Shown: positions 14,471-22,552, numbered from the stretch's first letter. The stretch is 32,784 bases of DNA from Mycobacterium attenuatum (GCF_900566085.1 NZ_UPHT01000135.1:1-32784); one strand, 5' to 3'. A program made the numbers and translations. The notes: generated by a model from the letters alone, not told the origin.

Positions 14471-15444
14471 TCAAGTCGCGGCAGACGAACAACGTTGACA
14501 TTCAAAGTTCCTCACAGACAAGCTGCGCAAACGCTGCCGCCGAAGGGCGCCTAGACCCTACCAACAAAATCGGAGGCCGCGGCGCGACGCGGCGACAGAT
14601 GGGTCTTGCCGGTGTAACTTTCCGAGCACTGGCAATAACCGTCGGTGTCGCCGGTGTCGCCGGTGTCGTTGCCGCCACCGCGCCGCCGCCGGCGTCTACC
14701 AGTACCCAAATCAACAGCCGCAACATCAATATCGGCCGCCTCACCATCGCCTTAGCAGGTCACGGCTACAAACTCGACATCTGCACAAATGGCGGTGAAA
14801 ACTTTTCTCCCAACACGCCATCCGAGACTATCGAAGAAAACCCATTTTCTGACAACTACGACAGAACCTCTGCGGATTATGATTTCAACTACTACGATCG
14901 GAATCTGCGTTACGACGTCCATCCGAATGAAATTAGAATGGTAACGCCGGACGAAGCGCAACGAATAGAGCAAGCTGCCCAAATGATAACCCGCTACCAA
15001 AGGCGGTACGACGCTATCGAGCAGATTGCAGATCTGGGTCGGCGAGATGAGGCATGGACGCGATTCTACGCCGACTACGAAGTCAACCGAGTGAGCAACC
15101 CCTGGATAGAAGCATTAGGCGGGATGGGGCGGGATAATCTGTCGAACCTGTACCTTCGAAACACGGATATTGTAATTGTTTCGACGCATACCGACAATAG
15201 TCCTTCCAACAATAACCTTTCCGCCCAAAATTATTTCGACAACGGTCTTTCTCACAACGACATGAATACCGAATCATCGCCAGCGCAAATTCAGTCTATC
15301 GACCCGTATGCTGACACACCCGATTACGAAGCTATGAGCGTTGCGGCGCTTGTGGCGTCAGACTACAATAATGTATTCAATGTCGATGACCGGTACGAAA
15401 CTGTAGCCGACGTTGTGAATGACGTTTCAATTGACGATAATTAA
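14467..15444 (+). CDS. Orphan Asn/Asp-rich exported or membrane-anchored protein
   Basis: 325 aa from GTG 14467 (a TTG at 14440 is also in frame). Residues ~35-46 carry GRGATRRQMGLAG, with a twin arginine. A hydrophobic stretch follows (ALAITVGVAGVAGVVAATAP, ~55-75), so a Tat-type signal or one membrane anchor is likely. The remaining ~245 residues are acidic and rich in Asn, Asp, Tyr and Ser: PFSDNYDRTSADYDFNYYDR, a helical middle (TPDEAQRIEQAAQMITRYQR, then RRYDAIEQIADLGRRDEAWTRFYADYEV), and a low-complexity tail (DNSPSNNNLSAQNYFDN). I recognise no family. Composition and AT-richer codons differ sharply from the conserved neighbours, which suggests horizontal origin. Secretion is inferred. 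Confidence 0.6.
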   Translation: MIKSRQTNNVDIQSSSQTSCANAAAEGRLDPTNKIGGRGATRRQMGLAGVTFRALAITVGVAGVAGVVAATAPPPASTSTQINSRNINIGRLTIALAGHGYKLDICTNGGENFSPNTPSETIEENPFSDNYDRTSADYDFNYYDRNLRYDVHPNEIRMVTPDEAQRIEQAAQMITRYQRRYDAIEQIADLGRRDEAWTRFYADYEVNRVSNPWIEALGGMGRDNLSNLYLRNTDIVIVSTHTDNSPSNNNLSAQNYFDNGLSHNDMNTESSPAQIQSIDPYADTPDYEAMSVAALVASDYNNVFNVDDRYETVADVVNDVSIDDN

Positions 15445-15800
15445 GAATCAATAAGGATAGAAGGTTTGAGCTAGTGTTCTGCGCCGGGAATTAGTTGATC
15501 AATAGTTATACATCTTGGTCGACGGCCGGTAAGGATGGACCGGTTGCCAAGTGCGCGTTAACCGACAATCAGCGCCAGACGGTGCAGCGCCGGGCACGGC
15601 CGGGCGGAAATCCTTGCGCCACCCACAGTCGGTAATTGCAAGTATCTTGCGGCATGACCTCGTTTCCACATGCACTTCACCCCGACATACTCGTCCCGGC
15701 TCAACACGCCACAGTCATTCACCTGGACCAAGGCCACAGGCACAATCCTCGAACGCCTTAACTCATTTCTTCAACGATTCCCGGCGCAAGACAGTAGTTT
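15445..15800. other. Intergenic region between the orphan gene and gnd2
   Basis: About 356 bases, AT-rich at the left and becoming GC-rich toward gnd2. The two flanking genes converge, so terminators may lie here, but I found no clear strong hairpin and no recognisable coding fragment. Confidence 0.4.
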
Positions 15801-16823
15801 TTAGTTGGCCGGTTTCTCGGCGTGTCCGCCGAACTGCTTGCGCATGGCCGACAGCGCCTTATTAGCGAAGTCGTCGAGGTCGCGGGAGGCGAAGCGGGAC
15901 TGCAGCGCGGTGGTGAGCACCGGCGCGGGGACACCCTCGTCGATCGCCGCGATCGACGTCCACCGGCCCTCACCGGAGTCGGAGACCCGCCCCGAAAACT
16001 CTTGCAGCTCAGGTGATTCGTGCAGCGCTATCGCGGTCAGATCCAGCAGCCAGGAACCGATGACGCTTCCCCGCCGCCATAGTTCGGCAACCTCGGGGAT
16101 GTCGATGTTGTACTGGTAGAACTCCGGATTGGACAGCGGCGCGGTTTCGGCGTCACCGTCTTGCTGGCGGGTGCCAATGTCGGCATTGCGCAAGATGTTC
16201 AGCCCCTCGGCCAGCGAGGCCATCATGCCGTACTCGATGCCGTTGTGCACCATCTTGACGAAGTGTCCCGCCCCCGATGGCCCGCAGTGGAAGTACCCCT
16301 TCTCCGCCTGCGCGACCTCCCCGTCTCGGCCCGGTGTACGTGGTGCAGCGTCCACCCCCGGTGCGACGGTGGCAAAGATGGGTTCGGCGTGCGCCACGGC
16401 CTCCGCATCCCCGCCGATCATCAGGCAGTAGCCCCGCTCCCGCCCCCACACACCGCCGCTGGTGCCGGTGTCAAGTAAATGAATTCCCTTGTCCAACAGC
16501 ACCTTTGCGTGCGTGATGTCGTCGCGGTAGTAGGTGTTGCCGCCGTCGATCACGATGTCTCCGGGGTCGAGCGTCTGGGCCAGCTTCTCGATGACCCCGG
16601 TGGTGATCCGCCCCGCGGGCACCATGACCCACACGACTCGCGGCGCCGAGAGTTTGTCACGCAGCTCACTCAGGGACGATACCCCGGTAATGTTGTCCTC
16701 CCCCGTCATCGCCTGGACGGCGTCAGGGTTGTGGTCATACACCACGCACTCGTGGCCGCCTTTGACCAATCGGCGGACTATGTTGGCGCCCATCCGGCCC
16801 AGGCCGATCATCCCTAGCTGCAT
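15801..16823 (-). CDS. gnd2: 6-phosphogluconate dehydrogenase, short (Gnd2) type
   Basis: 340 aa. It decarboxylates 6-phosphogluconate to ribulose 5-phosphate and reduces NAD(P)+. The Rossmann motif is GLGRMGAN (7-14). The second strand ends VYD (D30), where NADP-specific long forms carry an Asn-Arg-Thr set, so NAD+ may be preferred (inference). DTGTSGGVWG (118-127) is the substrate loop, and K190 in HFVKMVHNGIEYGMM is the catalytic lysine, with N194. The length is that of the short bacterial form, not the ~470-residue form. The gene follows zwf1 by 15 bases in one operon, giving the first and third oxidative pentose phosphate steps. No lactonase gene is nearby. Confidence 0.93.
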   Translation of the reverse strand: MQLGMIGLGRMGANIVRRLVKGGHECVVYDHNPDAVQAMTGEDNITGVSSLSELRDKLSAPRVVWVMVPAGRITTGVIEKLAQTLDPGDIVIDGGNTYYRDDITHAKVLLDKGIHLLDTGTSGGVWGRERGYCLMIGGDAEAVAHAEPIFATVAPGVDAAPRTPGRDGEVAQAEKGYFHCGPSGAGHFVKMVHNGIEYGMMASLAEGLNILRNADIGTRQQDGDAETAPLSNPEFYQYNIDIPEVAELWRRGSVIGSWLLDLTAIALHESPELQEFSGRVSDSGEGRWTSIAAIDEGVPAPVLTTALQSRFASRDLDDFANKALSAMRKQFGGHAEKPAN

Positions 16824-16838
16824 ATGCTTTCGTCTCCC

Positions 16839-18248
16839 TTACTGTGCTGCTTTGGCGCTGTGCGGCAGCCACGGCTGTTGCCACCCGCGGTGACCACGCA
16901 GCAGTGTCTGCGCGGCCTCGGGCCCCCACGAACCGCGGTCGTACGGATGAACTTTCCCGGGGTTGTCGAGCACCGGCTGCACGATCCGCCAGGTCTCCTC
17001 GATGCTGTCTTCGCGGGCGAACAGCTGGCGATCACCCTGCAATCCGGCATGCAGGAGCCGCTCGTAGGGCCGGATCGGTTCACCGAGGTCCTCGGCAAAC
17101 GAGGAGTCCAGGTGAATGTCTTGCCACGAGTCGCGGGTGTGGGCCGAAATCTTTAGCCGCATCCCGGGATCGGGATCGATACGCAGCACGATCTGGTTGG
17201 GGTCTGGCGGGCGGCGGTTGGGCAGGAAAGCCAACCCGGGCACGTGATGCAGAAACATCCGGACCTCGGTCACCTTCTCCGGCAACGCTTTTCCGGCCCG
17301 CAGGAAAATGGGTACCCCCGCCCAGCGCCAGTTGTCGATCTCGGTCCGCAGTGCGACGTAGGTCTCGGTCTGTGAGTCCGCCGCCACCCCGTCGACATCG
17401 TCATAACCCCGGTACTGGCCGCGGACGTAACGCGTCGGCTCCAGCGCCGGCATCGCGCGGAACACCTCGGCCTTCTTGTCGTTGAGGTCGTCGGCGCCGG
17501 CACCGACCGGTGGTTCCATCGTCACCAGCGCCAGCACCTGCAGCAGATGGTTTTGCACGACGTCGCGCAGCGCACCCACCGCGTCGTAGAAGGAGCCGCG
17601 GTCCTCGACGCCGAAGTTCTCCGCCATGGTGACGTGGATCTCGGAAATGCTCTTGGAATCCCACAGCTCGGCCAGCCCACGATTGGCGAAGCGCAGGTAT
17701 TGCAGCTCCACGACGGGTTGCTTGCCCAGGAAGTGATCGACACGCAGGATCTGCTCTTCGTCGAGTACCGCACGCAGCCTGGAATTCAATTCGCGCGCCG
17801 AATCCAGGTCATGGCCGAAGGGTTTTTCCACCGCTACCCGTGCGTCCGTCAGCAGGTCGGCCGCCGCCAGATTCTCGACTATCGGGGCGAACAGCGCAGG
17901 CGGCATCTCCAGGTAGTACAGCGGGCGACGCCCGGAACCGAGCTGCTTAGCCAGCGCTGTGTACAACGCACTGTCGGTCACGTCACCCGACAGATAGGAC
18001 AACCGGCCGGCCAGCCGGCTGAACGTCTTGTCGTCGAACTTCTCGCCCGACTGGGCAATGGCCTCCCGGGCTCGCTCGATCAGCTTCTCCACCGGGATGT
18101 CGTCGCTGGCCACACCCACGATCGGACAGTCCAGCAACCCCCGGCGCTCCAACCGGTACAGCGCGCGGAATGTCATCTTGCGGGCCAGATCTCCGGTAAT
18201 TCCGAAGATCACCAACACGTCTGAGGCGCTATGCCCGCCACCGGCCAA
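16839..18248 (-). CDS. zwf1: Glucose-6-phosphate 1-dehydrogenase Zwf1
   Basis: 469 aa. It oxidises glucose 6-phosphate to 6-phosphogluconolactone with NADP+. Seen: nucleotide motif GITGDLARK (16-24), EKPFGHD (141-147), the active-site signature RVDHFLGK (169-176, catalytic H172) and the C-terminal ARED...RIVQPVLDNPGKVHPYDRGSWGP region. The TTG start at 18248 was chosen because GGAGG (18255-18259) sits six bases before it. The next in-frame start, TTG 18269, lies upstream of that site. Close to the M. tuberculosis Rv1121 protein in length and sequence, as remembered. First gene of the zwf1-gnd2 operon and divergent from the cyclase gene. Confidence 0.93.
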   Translation of the reverse strand: MAGGGHSASDVLVIFGITGDLARKMTFRALYRLERRGLLDCPIVGVASDDIPVEKLIERAREAIAQSGEKFDDKTFSRLAGRLSYLSGDVTDSALYTALAKQLGSGRRPLYYLEMPPALFAPIVENLAAADLLTDARVAVEKPFGHDLDSARELNSRLRAVLDEEQILRVDHFLGKQPVVELQYLRFANRGLAELWDSKSISEIHVTMAENFGVEDRGSFYDAVGALRDVVQNHLLQVLALVTMEPPVGAGADDLNDKKAEVFRAMPALEPTRYVRGQYRGYDDVDGVAADSQTETYVALRTEIDNWRWAGVPIFLRAGKALPEKVTEVRMFLHHVPGLAFLPNRRPPDPNQIVLRIDPDPGMRLKISAHTRDSWQDIHLDSSFAEDLGEPIRPYERLLHAGLQGDRQLFAREDSIEETWRIVQPVLDNPGKVHPYDRGSWGPEAAQTLLRGHRGWQQPWLPHSAKAAQ

Positions 18249-18254
18249 TCCACA

Positions 18255-18259
18255 CCTCC
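18255..18259 (-). promoter_or_regulatory. Ribosome binding site deciding the TTG start of zwf1
   Basis: GGAGG on the minus strand, six bases from TTG 18248. No better site serves the upstream TTG at 18269. Confidence 0.6.
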
Positions 18260-18378
18260 AGGACGTCAACTGAGCAAGTCACCCAACGGCTGGACGTTTA
18301 CTTCCCCGTGGTGGCCGACCTCAACCCTAGACATTGCCCCATGACCCGACAAGGTCGACTCGATCAGGCCTGGGAAGA

Positions 18379-19221
18379 ATGGGCAACGTGTTGGGCACCG
18401 GTGCAGGGCTGCACATCGCGATCTATGTGCTGGCCGGGATCGCCGTGGCAGAAGCCGCTGGGCTGGTCGTGCTGTGGCGGATGCTGAACCGCAGCCGTCA
18501 GCAGGTCGAGGAGCTGCACCGGCGGACCGATGCCCGCAACAAGTTGCTGTCCGGTGGCCGCGAGGCCGTCAAGACGGTGTGGCAGACGGCAAACCTGGTG
18601 CGCAAGGAGGGCTTCGGTGCGGCCGTGCGCAGCTCGATCGAAGACCTGGCCGACTGGGCCGAAGTCGAGCGGCCGGACTTGGCACGAGTAACCCCGGACG
18701 GCCGGGTGGTGATTCTGTTCTCCGATATCGAGGAGTCGACCGCGCTCAACGAGCGAATCGGCGATCGGGCCTGGGTGAAACTCATTGGCGCACATGGCAA
18801 AATGGTGCATGAACTGGTCGAGTGCCGGTCCGGCCATGTGGTGAAGAGCCAAGGCGACGGATTCATGGTCGCGTTCGCCCGGGCCGAACAGGCCATACGG
18901 TGCGCCATGGACATCCAGCGGACATTGCGCAGGGAAGCAAAGCGTAAGCGCCGTAACGGAATTCGGGTCAGAATCGGCATTCACATGGGCCGCTCGGTGC
19001 GCCGCGGCGACGATCTGTTCGGCCGCAACGTTGCGATGGCGGCCCGGGTTGCCGGGCAGGCGGCCGGCGGCGAAATCCTGGTGAGCCAGCCAGTTCACGA
19101 CGCCGTCGGGGATTGCGACGGCATCGGTTTCGACCATGGCCGCGACGTCGAATTGAAGGGCTTCTCCGGCAGCTACCGCTTGTTCGCGGTGGAGCCGGTG
19201 CCCGACCCGGACGCGGACTGA
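18379..19221 (+). CDS. Membrane-anchored class III adenylate/guanylate cyclase (Rv1120c type)
   Basis: 280 aa. One N-terminal helix (~11-33, LHIAIYVLAGIAVAEAAGLV) leads into a charged helical linker (RSRQQVEELHRRTDARN), then the cyclase domain (~108-275). Metal-binding Asp are D116 (FSDIEES) and D160 (GDGF); K156 in VVKSQGDGF is in the adenine-selecting position. In FGRNVAMAAR (214-223) the transition-state Arg (R223) is present. The usual Asn (VNxAAR) is Ala219, so activity may be altered. The C-terminus VELKGFSGSYRLFAV is the domain end. I recall that the M. tuberculosis counterpart is only a fragment, whereas this copy is complete. ATG 18379 was chosen; TTG 18334 and GTG 18388 are alternatives. 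Confidence 0.85.
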   Translation: MGNVLGTGAGLHIAIYVLAGIAVAEAAGLVVLWRMLNRSRQQVEELHRRTDARNKLLSGGREAVKTVWQTANLVRKEGFGAAVRSSIEDLADWAEVERPDLARVTPDGRVVILFSDIEESTALNERIGDRAWVKLIGAHGKMVHELVECRSGHVVKSQGDGFMVAFARAEQAIRCAMDIQRTLRREAKRKRRNGIRVRIGIHMGRSVRRGDDLFGRNVAMAARVAGQAAGGEILVSQPVHDAVGDCDGIGFDHGRDVELKGFSGSYRLFAVEPVPDPDAD

Positions 19222-19382
19222 TAGCCGTCGGCGCCGGACTCGGCCAGCCGCTGGTGCAGCCGGTTCCGAACCTCGTCGGCAGTGTAGGCGCGACGTTTCC
19301 GTTCGTCGCGCACCACCAGCGCCCCTCCGGCGACGACGCCGGCGACACCGGCCAGGCCGAGCCACTTCCAGATGCTGCGCAT
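19173..19382 (-). CDS. Small single-pass membrane protein
   Basis: 69 aa. MRSIWKWLGLAGVAGVVAGG starts a single helix (to about residue 24). A basic patch (RDERKRR) follows, then a short helix (YTADEVRNRLHQRLAESG) and a Ser/Gly tail. The topology suggests an N-terminal anchor with a cytosolic tail. It converges with the cyclase gene and overlaps its last 49 bases on the opposite strand. Function unknown. It is divergent from the papain-like gene at 19415 with only 32 bases between starts, so promoters must be very compact or transcripts leaderless. Confidence 0.7.
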   Translation of the reverse strand: MRSIWKWLGLAGVAGVVAGGALVVRDERKRRAYTADEVRNRLHQRLAESGADGYQSASGSGTGSTANKR

Positions 19383-19414
19383 GACGACAGGCTATCTCTG
19401 CCTAAGGTGCTGGG

Positions 19415-20110
19415 GTGGAAACCAGCACGCTCACCCTGGACCAAGCGCTGAACGAAACCCGGACCGGCGACCTGTGGCTGTTTCGCGGGCGGTCCGGGCC
19501 GGACCGCGCCATCCAGACGTTGACCAACAGCCCGGTGAACCACGTCGGCATGACGGTGGCCATCGACGACTTGCCGCCGCTGATCTGGCATGCCGAATTG
19601 GGCGACAAGCTCATCGACGTGTGGACCGGTACCCAGCACCGCGGCGTACAGCTCAACGATGCACGCCAGGTGGTGGAGCAGTGGACCGGGCGCTACCAGC
19701 AGCGGTGCTGGCTACGCCAGCTGACCCCGTATGCCCATCGGCAACAGGAGAACGAACTGCTGCGGGTCATCGCGCGGATGGACGGTACCCCATTCCCGAC
19801 GACGGCTCGGCTGACCGGGCGCTGGCTGCGTGGCCGGCTGCCCACACTCAATGACTGGATCCGCGGAATTCCGTTGGTGGACAACAAGGTTCGTGCACAA
19901 ACGCAGAGACGCAAGGCAACCCGGCGGGCGGTGGGCCTGGAGACGGCGTACTGCGCCGAGACGGTGGCCATCACCTACGAGGAGATGGGGTTGCTGGCCA
20001 CGGACAAGGACGAGAACTGGTTTGACCCAGGCAAGTTCTGGAGCGGCGACACGCTGCCGCTCGCGCGGGGTTATCGGCTGGGCAACGAAATCGCCGTCAT
20101 CGTCGGCTAG
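19415..20110 (+). CDS. Permuted NlpC/P60 (YiiX-like) papain-fold protein, Rv1118c type
   Basis: 231 aa. It begins TGDLWLFRGRSGPDRAIQTL, continues with SPVNHVGMTVAI (H43) and PPLIWHAELG, and has its cysteine late, in LETAYCAETVAITYEEMGLL (C180). His before Cys is the order of circularly permuted NlpC/P60 proteins of the YiiX/YebB group, which act as thiol hydrolases or acyltransferases on lipids or amides. There is no signal peptide, so it is probably cytosolic. The start is GTG 19415. The 3' end overlaps the ABM gene by 4 bases, convergently. Substrate unknown. Confidence 0.75.
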   Translation: METSTLTLDQALNETRTGDLWLFRGRSGPDRAIQTLTNSPVNHVGMTVAIDDLPPLIWHAELGDKLIDVWTGTQHRGVQLNDARQVVEQWTGRYQQRCWLRQLTPYAHRQQENELLRVIARMDGTPFPTTARLTGRWLRGRLPTLNDWIRGIPLVDNKVRAQTQRRKATRRAVGLETAYCAETVAITYEEMGLLATDKDENWFDPGKFWSGDTLPLARGYRLGNEIAVIVG

Positions 20111-20430
20111 CCGACCGACATCTCCCCCATGGCCGACCACCCGGTGGCGTCGACGGTCTGGCTGATGATCTTGGGTGTGGACGTCAACGCCTGCGGCAGC
20201 TGCTGCATGGCCTGCTTGAAGTGATCGCTGTTGACGTGCGCGGCGCCGGCGTCGCCGTCGCGGAAGGCTTCGACCAGAACGTATTCGGCCGGATTGTCCA
20301 GGCTACGCGACCAATCGAACCACAGGTTGCCCTCTTCGGCGCGGGTGGCCGCGGTGAATGGCGCGACCAGCTCCGGCCAGTGCTCGGTCCACTCGGGCTT
20401 GGTTTCGAACTTGACGACGATGAAGATCAT
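20107..20430 (-). CDS. Antibiotic biosynthesis monooxygenase (ABM)-domain protein, Rv1117 type
   Basis: 107 aa forming one ferredoxin-like ABM domain: MIFIVVKFETKPEWTEHWPE, FTAATRAEEGNLWFDWSRSL, NPAEYVLVEAFRDGDAGAAH, then VNSDHFKQAMQQLPQAL and ISQTVDATGW. The AEEGNLWFDW and HVNSDHF motifs are those of YgiN-type quinol monooxygenases. Such proteins act as small dimers on quinols or other aromatics. The ATG is 20430. The downstream neighbour converges. Length equals the M. tuberculosis protein as I recall it. Confidence 0.86.
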   Translation of the reverse strand: MIFIVVKFETKPEWTEHWPELVAPFTAATRAEEGNLWFDWSRSLDNPAEYVLVEAFRDGDAGAAHVNSDHFKQAMQQLPQALTSTPKIISQTVDATGWSAMGEMSVG

Positions 20431-20499
20431 TGCCGCTCCCCACTCCTGCCGCTGGCCCGATGCTCGGGCGGCAGGGTCAGAATACCCAGCAGACCCTGC

Positions 20500-20948
20500 T
20501 CAGGTGAGCTGCACTCGGGTGGTCACGGCGTGACATTTCGGGTCAGATCCGACACGGGCAGTGCTGGTCGACTGCCTGCTGCAGCTCGCGATGGCGTTTC
20601 GGCGTTTCGGCCCGGTCACCCTGATCACCACGCGGACCTCCTGAAACCCAGAGCGCACGGTGTCGTCGAACCCGAAGAAGCCCTGCACGTCGAGATCGCC
20701 TTCGGCATGCGCAGCGATGTCGTCGAAGGCGATCCCGAGCTTTTCGGTCCAGCAGCGCCAGGTGACGACCTGGCAGGAGAACAGCGAGGATACTGGCCGA
20801 GCGTTACCGTGCTGGCGACCGCGTCGTGTGGGGTGACCGAGGCCTACAACACCACCCGCCCGTCTTCCCGGTCGGCGGGGACCGCCTCCCGGGTCGCGGC
20901 GATGAGCTGCCCCAACGCGGTGCTGCGCTCGGCTGTTTGGGATGTCAC
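20500..20948 (-). pseudogene. Decayed OsmC-family peroxiredoxin-like gene
   Basis: GTG 20948 has a good ribosome site, GGAAGGAG at 20957-20964. The frame starts VTSQTAERSTALGQLIAATR and ends at TAG 20846-20844 after 34 codons. OsmC homology resumes in another frame: CQVVTWRCWTEKLGIAFDD (from about 20775), AHAEGDLDVQGFFGFDDTVR and FQEVRVVIRVTG. It shifts again to RELQQAVDQHCP, then a further shift gives SDLTRNVTP and a final frame VTTRVQLT with stop at 20500. At least four frameshifts, one nonsense codon and some lost sequence make it non-functional. Intact OsmC proteins reduce organic hydroperoxides with two cysteines; both are still visible (CQVV, HCP). Confidence 0.85.
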
Positions 20949-21233
20949 CAGCAAGACTCCTTCCGTCTCGGCACTGGTACCGAGTATCGACCGGCCGATC
21001 GAGCCTCAAGCTCAGCCTGAACGGATCCCGATCACATTCCGTGGAATCTAATTCAGCAGCCGCCAATCATGAATACCTGTCGAATATGCCTGAAATACCG
21101 CAGCCACGCCCGCACCGTCTTGTGACCGAGCGCACAATAACGGTGGAGCGTGTCCGCGGATATCCATGGTGAAGATATGTGTGACCCAGGTCGCAGAATT
21201 GCCGTTGCCCGCGTCACATGCCAGCTAGATTGT

Positions 21234-21794
21234 TCAGGTATTGACCATTTCCGGATCGCCTATCGGACCCGCATCATCGGGTGCCGGGGCAGACGCGTCC
21301 ATGTTTACCGCATCGACCAGAGCAGCCGGCGCATCCGGTGAGGGCGCGTCCCGCATGACCGTGTCGGCATCCATCGGCAGGTACATGTGATGAGTGAATT
21401 GTGCCTGGTAGGCGCCACCGCCACCGATGTGCACCCCACCGCCTTCACCGCTGGAGACCGAGGTCCCGTCGGGCAATGTGACGGCCGTGTGGCCACCATT
21501 CCACCCGATGACCAGGGCATTGGGAGCGGTGCCCTGCTGAAAGCCCCGAGCCGCCAAAGCAGCTTCCTCGTTGCCGGTGTCGAACCGGTCGCCGAAAACC
21601 GGCCGGTCCGTCGCCGCATTCGACACCCACGAAGCCAGCCCGGAACAGTCGGTGCCGGCCGGAGAATCGCCACCCGGAATATACGGGGTTCCCGCGACCT
21701 GGTTGATAAGCGTCAACAGCGTTGCTAAAGCAATCATGGCCACGGACACTACCGACAATATGCATAGGAAACCAAATATTGTGGTGGTTATCAC
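21234..21794 (-). CDS. Exported NlpC/P60-like cysteine peptidase-fold protein
   Basis: 186 aa. A hydrophobic N-terminus (residues 4-30, TTIFGFLCILSVVSVAMIAL) is a signal peptide or anchor. The compact domain follows: AGTPYIPGGDSPAGTDCSGL (C50), WVSNAATDRPVFGDRF, then VIGWNGGHTAVTLPDG (H102), SSGEGGGVHIGGGG and FTHHMYLPM. This is the Cys-His order of NlpC/P60 hydrolases, and the same pattern is common in mycobacterial and mycobacteriophage lytic modules. The C-terminal ~40 residues are Asp/Ala/Pro-rich and disordered. It probably cuts peptidoglycan peptides outside the membrane. The start is GTG 21794, two bases after the stop of a small upstream frame. Its position is that of Rv1115. Confidence 0.72.
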   Translation of the reverse strand: MITTTIFGFLCILSVVSVAMIALATLLTLINQVAGTPYIPGGDSPAGTDCSGLASWVSNAATDRPVFGDRFDTGNEEAALAARGFQQGTAPNALVIGWNGGHTAVTLPDGTSVSSGEGGGVHIGGGGAYQAQFTHHMYLPMDADTVMRDAPSPDAPAALVDAVNMDASAPAPDDAGPIGDPEMVNT

Positions 21795-21796
21795 GA

Positions 21797-22066
21797 TTAA
21801 ACAGATAATCGTCTGACCTGCATATACAGCAGGTACGTCACGCGTTTATCTAGATATTGAAACAGAAGTGACCAGAGCGCACTCAGCAAACTGTCATTTA
21901 ATCTCAAGGTTACGTTTAGCAACCCCCTGATCAGCGCAAACATCGCTTTGCAGCTAATGAACACGATTGGCGCTGCAATGCGCTTACCCATTGGCGGGAC
22001 GCGTCCCGTCAGTCCCCGCGGCATCAACGATTCTGGCGGGTGACGGCCTATCATCGTCATTCTCAT
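21797..22066 (-). CDS. Possible small membrane-associated protein upstream of the NlpC/P60-like gene
   Basis: From ATG 22066 (ATG 22060 and 22054 also in frame) the frame gives about 89 aa. A basic start (MRMTMIGRHPPESLMPRGLT) is followed by PIVFISCKAMFALIRGLLNV, then LNDSLLSALWSLLFQYLDKR and a basic end. The two amphipathic or hydrophobic segments suggest membrane contact. Its TAA lies two bases from the GTG of the NlpC/P60-like gene, which lacks its own ribosome site, so translation may depend on this frame. No family recognised. AT-richer than the neighbours. Confidence 0.38.
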   Translation of the reverse strand: MRMTMIGRHPPESLMPRGLTGRVPPMGKRIAAPIVFISCKAMFALIRGLLNVTLRLNDSLLSALWSLLFQYLDKRVTYLLYMQVRRLSV

Positions 22067-22155
22067 CGACCACACCCACCACAAAGCAAATCGGTGGACA
22101 TCAGGAGCGCAACCGACGAGTCGAACCAGGACCGGCCACGTTGCGGCCAACAACG

Positions 22156-22483
22156 TCAACCCTCGAACCTTTGCCCTTTGACATCGGCACAAGCAGACTT
22201 CAGCCGCTTATCCGCTGTCCACAACCGTGCTCCGGAAACCAACGCAACGGTCGACATCAGCTGGACGACCACCACGCTCAGGCCCGACCCCACAACCTTC
22301 GTCGGTTGGTCAGGTGCATGACCTCGTGATGATCGATCGTCGGAAGCTGATACTGGTTGGCGAGCAGGTCAAGGACGACAGACGCCGCGCGCTCGCACTC
22401 GGCGGAACAGATTCCGCCGCAGCAGCCGCTCCCCGCCGGCGTAGAGCGGCCGAATGATCCTTACGACTGACGGTCGTTCTCAT
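22156..22483 (-). pseudogene. Wreck of a vapBC toxin-antitoxin pair
   Basis: ATG 22483 starts MRTTVS, the standard start of VapB antitoxins, and is quickly followed by frameshifted basic sequence. The same strand later encodes a PIN-domain toxin end: HHEVMHLTNRRRLWGR, then after a one-base shift LSVVVVQLMSTVALVSGARL and WTADKRLKSACADVKGQRFEG, with a stop at 22158-22156. VapC toxins end with RLWGRGLSxxD...LWTxDxRL. The whole remnant is 328 bases, where an intact pair needs about 600, so most of vapB and the first half of vapC are gone. It lies beside ychF, where M. tuberculosis has vapBC32. Confidence 0.75.
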
Positions 22484-22552
22484 TGAGATACTCGCGTTCG
22501 CATCATTGATGCGTTCCACGATGCCATCTTCGTGCGCGGAGGCCCGCTACTT

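Noticed and set aside
13800..15600. Search for tRNA, CRISPR or integrase att sites in the AT-richer island
   Set aside because: No cloverleaf, no regularly spaced repeat array and no integrase or attachment repeat could be seen.
20221..21051. 276-codon plus-strand frame
   Set aside because: It runs antisense over the ABM gene and the OsmC remnant and has no family similarity.
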